Origin: an uncultured Thiotrichaceae bacterium | Lineage (GTDB): Bacteria > Pseudomonadota > Gammaproteobacteria > Thiotrichales > Thiotrichaceae | Reading direction: 5' to 3' | Assembly (NCBI GenBank): GCA_938038645.1 | Contig: CALHTA010000315.1 | Coordinates: 1 to 7,422 of the forward strand | DNA: 7,422 nt | In this document: positions 6,874-7,422 of the stretch, piece after piece | Layout: every line of letters starts with the position of its first letter | Position numbering within the stretch: position 1 is the first letter of the stretch | Made by a program: the position numbers and the translations under genes | The notes under the pieces: model-generated | The model's input: the letters and a program-made list of their open reading frames with translations, nothing else | Told to the model about the DNA's origin: nothing | The model's database searches: none

Positions 6874-7422
6874 TTACGGCCGTGGTGTTTTAGGTTCTAA
6901 CAGAACACCACAGACCTGCCCTGCTTTGCTCTGTTTTAACACTTCTAAATTCCATTGTAGCCAATCGAACTGCTCTTCGGACTCATGCTCTAAATAAATA
7001 AGTCCATTTGTGCTCAATAAAGATCTTGAAACAATTTGCTGCAATACCTTAGGCAGCAAGCCCTTTCGATAAGGTGGGTCAAGGAAAATGATATCAAAGG
7101 CTTCAGCTGCCTCTCCAAGATACTTAATCGCATCTTTGTTAACAATCGTTGCCCTACGTTCACCTTCTATTTTCAAAGAAGCTAGATTATCCCTTAATTG
7201 CTGTGCAACTTTTGTATGCTTTTCGACTAGAACAACCTCAGCAGCATAACGAGACAGTGCTTCAAAACCAATCGCACCACTACCAGCAAATAAATCAAGG
7301 CAACGGGAAGTAGCAATCTTTCCTTGAAGCCAATTAAATAAAGTTTCGCGCACACGATCTGGTGTGGGGCGAAGGCCGGGAACCTCTATAAAAGGAAGTT
7401 GCCGACTCCGCCACTCACCACC
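6874..7422 (-). CDS. rsmD: 16S rRNA (guanine(966)-N(2))-methyltransferase RsmD (N-terminus off window)
   Basis: RsmD methylates G966 of 16S rRNA in the assembling 30S subunit using S-adenosylmethionine. The frame is open to the right edge, which reads GGEWRSRQLP and then LRPTPDRVRETLFNWL, the conserved RsmD N-terminal region; only a few residues (around the usual M..IRIIG) are missing. In the visible part (residue 1 at 7422), the SAM-binding LDLFAGSGAIG starts at 42, with Asp43. The catalytic DPPY is at 115-118, the motif used by N-methyltransferases of this class. VEKH after the second strand would contact SAM. The 182 visible residues are close to the E. coli length of 198. An in-frame GTG at 7351 codes for the Val of the conserved DRVRETLF motif and is not the start. 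It converges on hspQ. Confidence 0.96.
   Translation of the reverse strand, partial: GGEWRSRQLPFIEVPGLRPTPDRVRETLFNWLQGKIATSRCLDLFAGSGAIGFEALSRYAAEVVLVEKHTKVAQQLRDNLASLKIEGERRATIVNKDAIKYLGEAAEAFDIIFLDPPYRKGLLPKVLQQIVSRSLLSTNGLIYLEHESEEQFDWLQWNLEVLKQSKAGQVCGVLLEPKTPRP

Noticed and set aside
7351..7353. GTG at 7351 as start of rsmD
   Set aside because: It encodes the Val inside the conserved LRPTPDRVRETLF motif, and the frame stays open with RsmD-like residues to the edge.

Overview
The window looks like ordinary chromosomal DNA from a marine-type gammaproteobacterium, probably Vibrionales or Alteromonadales-like. This rests on the protein families present (HspQ, Udk, RsmD, a VC0807-type membrane protein and a long-form GAPDH known from pseudomonads, Shewanella and vibrios), moderate to low GC content, and HexR-like and sigma-32-like sites. 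I cannot name the genus. There are no mobile elements, tRNA or rRNA genes, or CRISPR arrays. Coding density is high, and the longest non-coding stretch is about 200 bp.

Layout from left to right. (1) Bases 2-1408, + strand: a long-form glyceraldehyde-3-phosphate dehydrogenase (GAPDH) with an N-terminal extension, cut off at its 5' end by the window edge. (2) Bases 1437-1471: a strong, apparently bidirectional terminator between convergent genes. (3) Bases 1506-3614, - strand: a tandem AAA+ ATPase. (4) Bases 3681-4385, - strand: a six-TM inner-membrane protein of the VC0807 type, separated from the ATPase by 66 bp that hold a terminator-like hairpin. (5) Bases 4585-5580, - strand: a classical GapA-type GAPDH with its own strong terminator. 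Its upstream region carries a candidate promoter and two HexR-like operators about six helical turns apart. (6) Bases 5745-6392, - strand: uridine kinase (udk). (7) Bases 6537-6854, + strand: hspQ, divergent from udk, preceded by a near-consensus sigma-32 promoter. (8) Bases 6874-7422, - strand: rsmD, convergent with hspQ, 19 bp apart, and cut off at its N-terminus by the right edge.

The main functional theme is a pair of GAPDH isoforms within 6 kb. The GapA-type enzyme keeps the Asp that selects NAD, whereas the long form has Arg/Ser at that place, which suggests NADP use and perhaps a gluconeogenic role. The HexR-like sites fit control of gapA by Entner-Doudoroff status (the HexR effector is KDPG). 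The rest are housekeeping genes: pyrimidine salvage (udk), heat-shock and proteolysis control (hspQ), and 16S rRNA methylation (rsmD). The least understood part is the AAA+ ATPase and the membrane protein beside it. I found no clear sign of an undescribed defence or mobile system; the regulatory sites and that orphan pair are the most rewarding things to follow up.
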